From the NCBI GenBank assembly GCA_010094045.1, contig ML986620.1, forward strand, positions 9,542 to 56,227: DNA of 46,686 bases. The letters are read 5' to 3'. Below, piece by piece: positions 45,609 through 46,686 of the stretch; the stretch's first letter is position 1, and each line of letters begins with the position of its first letter. Made by a program: the position numbers and the translations under genes. Under the pieces are notes generated by a model, which was not told where the DNA came from, made no database searches, and worked only from the letters and a program-made list of their open reading frames with translations. This stretch comes from Lojkania enalia (taxonomy: Eukaryota > Ascomycota > Dothideomycetes > Pleosporales).

Positions 45609-46364
45609 AAGCGAGCTGATTATTTAAGTAAACTAATTATAATACTAAAACTCTACTAAAATTGCAATAATTATACTTTATAGTATTATACTATAATTAA
45701 CAACTGTAGAATTAATTTAGAAAGAAGCTAAAATATAACTTATACTCTAAGCTCTTTAATAAAACGTAATACTAACTATATGTTGTATTATATTAATCTA
45801 TAATATCTTCTAAAGTATATTTAGTATACGAAGATAAGAAATAGCTCTATAACGCGATTACTAGCCTAATTTAATAAAGCTTAATAAGACTAAGAAGTAG
45901 ATAATTATTTAATATATACTAGATCTAGATATAAGAGGATTTCCGCTGTAGCTTACTACTATTTAAGATATAGCCAATTTACTACTAGCTATACGCTCTA
46001 CTAGCTAGGTTAGAAAGAACTAGGTAGAGAACTTTATTAAACGTATACCTAAGCTTAAGGTTAAATTTAATTAAAAGTACGACTATTTAAGAGCTAAATA
46101 TAAGGATCTTAAGGTTATAAGAGGCTGGTTCTATCTTATATAGAATATAAAGGCTAAGTATAATATTATTAACGAAGATATATACAACTTTAACAAATTA
46201 GGCTTTATAATAGGTGTAATATCGATAGAAGTAGTAGTTACTAGCTCTAAGAGATAAAATTAACTAAAGCAGCTCTAGCTAGGTAATTATAAGTAAACTA
46301 TAGTTATCTAGAGTATTAACGCGATAGAATAGGTAATACTACCTTTTATTATCTTTATAGGTAT
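45609..46364 (+). mobile_element. RIP-degraded pogo/Fot1-like transposon fragment, relic C
   Basis: The bases before and after the Gypsy insertion join as TATAAGCGAGCTGATTATTT, followed by AAGTAAA. This matches the reverse complement of 2909-2935 at the N-terminal end of relic A, so it is probably the transposon's terminal repeat. The plus strand then shows transposase blocks with stops: KYDYLRAKYKDLKVIRGWF (~46070-46130), EDIYNFNKLGFIIGVIS (~46170-46225) and LPFIIFIG (~46340-46362). The reading is cut at 46364 by the next Gypsy LTR. Confidence 0.7.
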
Positions 46365-46667
46365 TATCACGGACGCTCACGCGTAGTTGGTTAATCGCAC
46401 TTTAGGCAGTCAACTCTATTACTATGTACTACGTGTGAATATTAAGACGTTGCGTGAAGAACAGAGATATCTATATTATACAGGTTTTTATAGGGGCTAG
46501 GTCTGTGCTGCTGCACGGGCTAGCCGGGTCGGTGAAACCTTCCTCCATCGCGGTCAAGACAAGTCGGTTATATTCCAGCTAGCAGCTGACAGCTGTCGCT
46601 GGCAGCTGGTTCAGGTATTATAGTAAGGGTGGTATAGGTGCAGAGGTGTCGCGGTATTACCGTAACA
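46365..46667 (-). repeat. LTR of a second Gypsy copy, less mutated
   Basis: 303 bp, aligned with the two LTRs of the first element, with plus-strand ends TATCACGG and CCGTAACA. It retains more C and G (for example CACGGACGCTCACGCG) than the other copies. It interrupts the pogo transposase after LPFIIFIG. The five bases before it are GGTAT; the matching target duplication would lie outside the window. Confidence 0.88.
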
Positions 46668-46686
46668 GTACCCCCCTCTTAGTTAT
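46668..46686 (-). mobile_element. Start of the second Gypsy element's internal region (cut by window edge)
   Basis: The 19 bases after the LTR are identical to 39898-39916 of the first element and include the polypurine tract. They show that a second minus-oriented Gypsy copy continues to the right, rather than a solo LTR. Confidence 0.8.

Noticed and set aside
1..46686. CRISPR array, bacterial operon signals, riboswitches
   Set aside because: No regular repeat-spacer structure was seen, and the gene structure is eukaryotic with spliceosomal introns.

Overview
This window looks like a chromosome segment of a filamentous ascomycete (Pezizomycotina). The genes have short introns (45-108 nt) with GT..AG ends and CTAAC/CTAAT-like branch sites. 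Gene families include a HET-domain protein, COG4, GH125, PC4/Sub1 and a fungal GPI-anchored surface protein. The repeats are heavily C-to-T/G-to-A mutated, as expected from repeat-induced point mutation (RIP). No species can be named from the sequence alone.

Layout: (1) 1-~5080 is an AT-rich, RIP-degraded block holding at least two relics of pogo/Fot1-like DNA transposons on the minus strand. (2) 6416-19061 is a normal-GC gene island: a NIPA-type magnesium transporter (minus), divergently paired with COG4 (plus), then a secreted GH125 mannosidase and a repeat-bearing GPI-type surface protein. (3) 19062-27490 is gene-poor, with one spliced gene of a widespread uncharacterised fungal family (minus, 22041-23255), a weak F-box-like remnant, and a zinc-finger/ankyrin-like protein (26632-27490). 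(4) 27907-31326 is a decay block: a complete pogo element with 63-bp terminal repeats, two solo Copia LTRs with 5-bp target duplications, and an SDR pseudogene split by one of them. (5) 32587-35868 holds PC4/Sub1 and a large HET-domain gene. (6) 37004-46686 is a nested transposon graveyard: a Copia relic, a pogo relic, a complete 6,014-bp chromodomain-type Gypsy element and the start of a second Gypsy copy.

The genes do not form an evident pathway or metabolite cluster. NIPA, COG4, GH125 and Sub1 are housekeeping or secretory-route functions. The GPI-type surface protein and the HET protein are the fast-evolving, recognition-type genes, and the HET gene lies about 1.1 kb from the repeat block.

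The most informative result is the transposon stratigraphy. Exact target duplications (GTGCA, TTATC, AAGCG) define insertions base by base. The large Gypsy lies in the terminal repeat of a pogo element, which itself appears to have landed in or beside the Copia relic. A younger Gypsy interrupts the same pogo transposase. Exon structures were inferred by eye from splice signals and family similarity; nothing was searched against a database.
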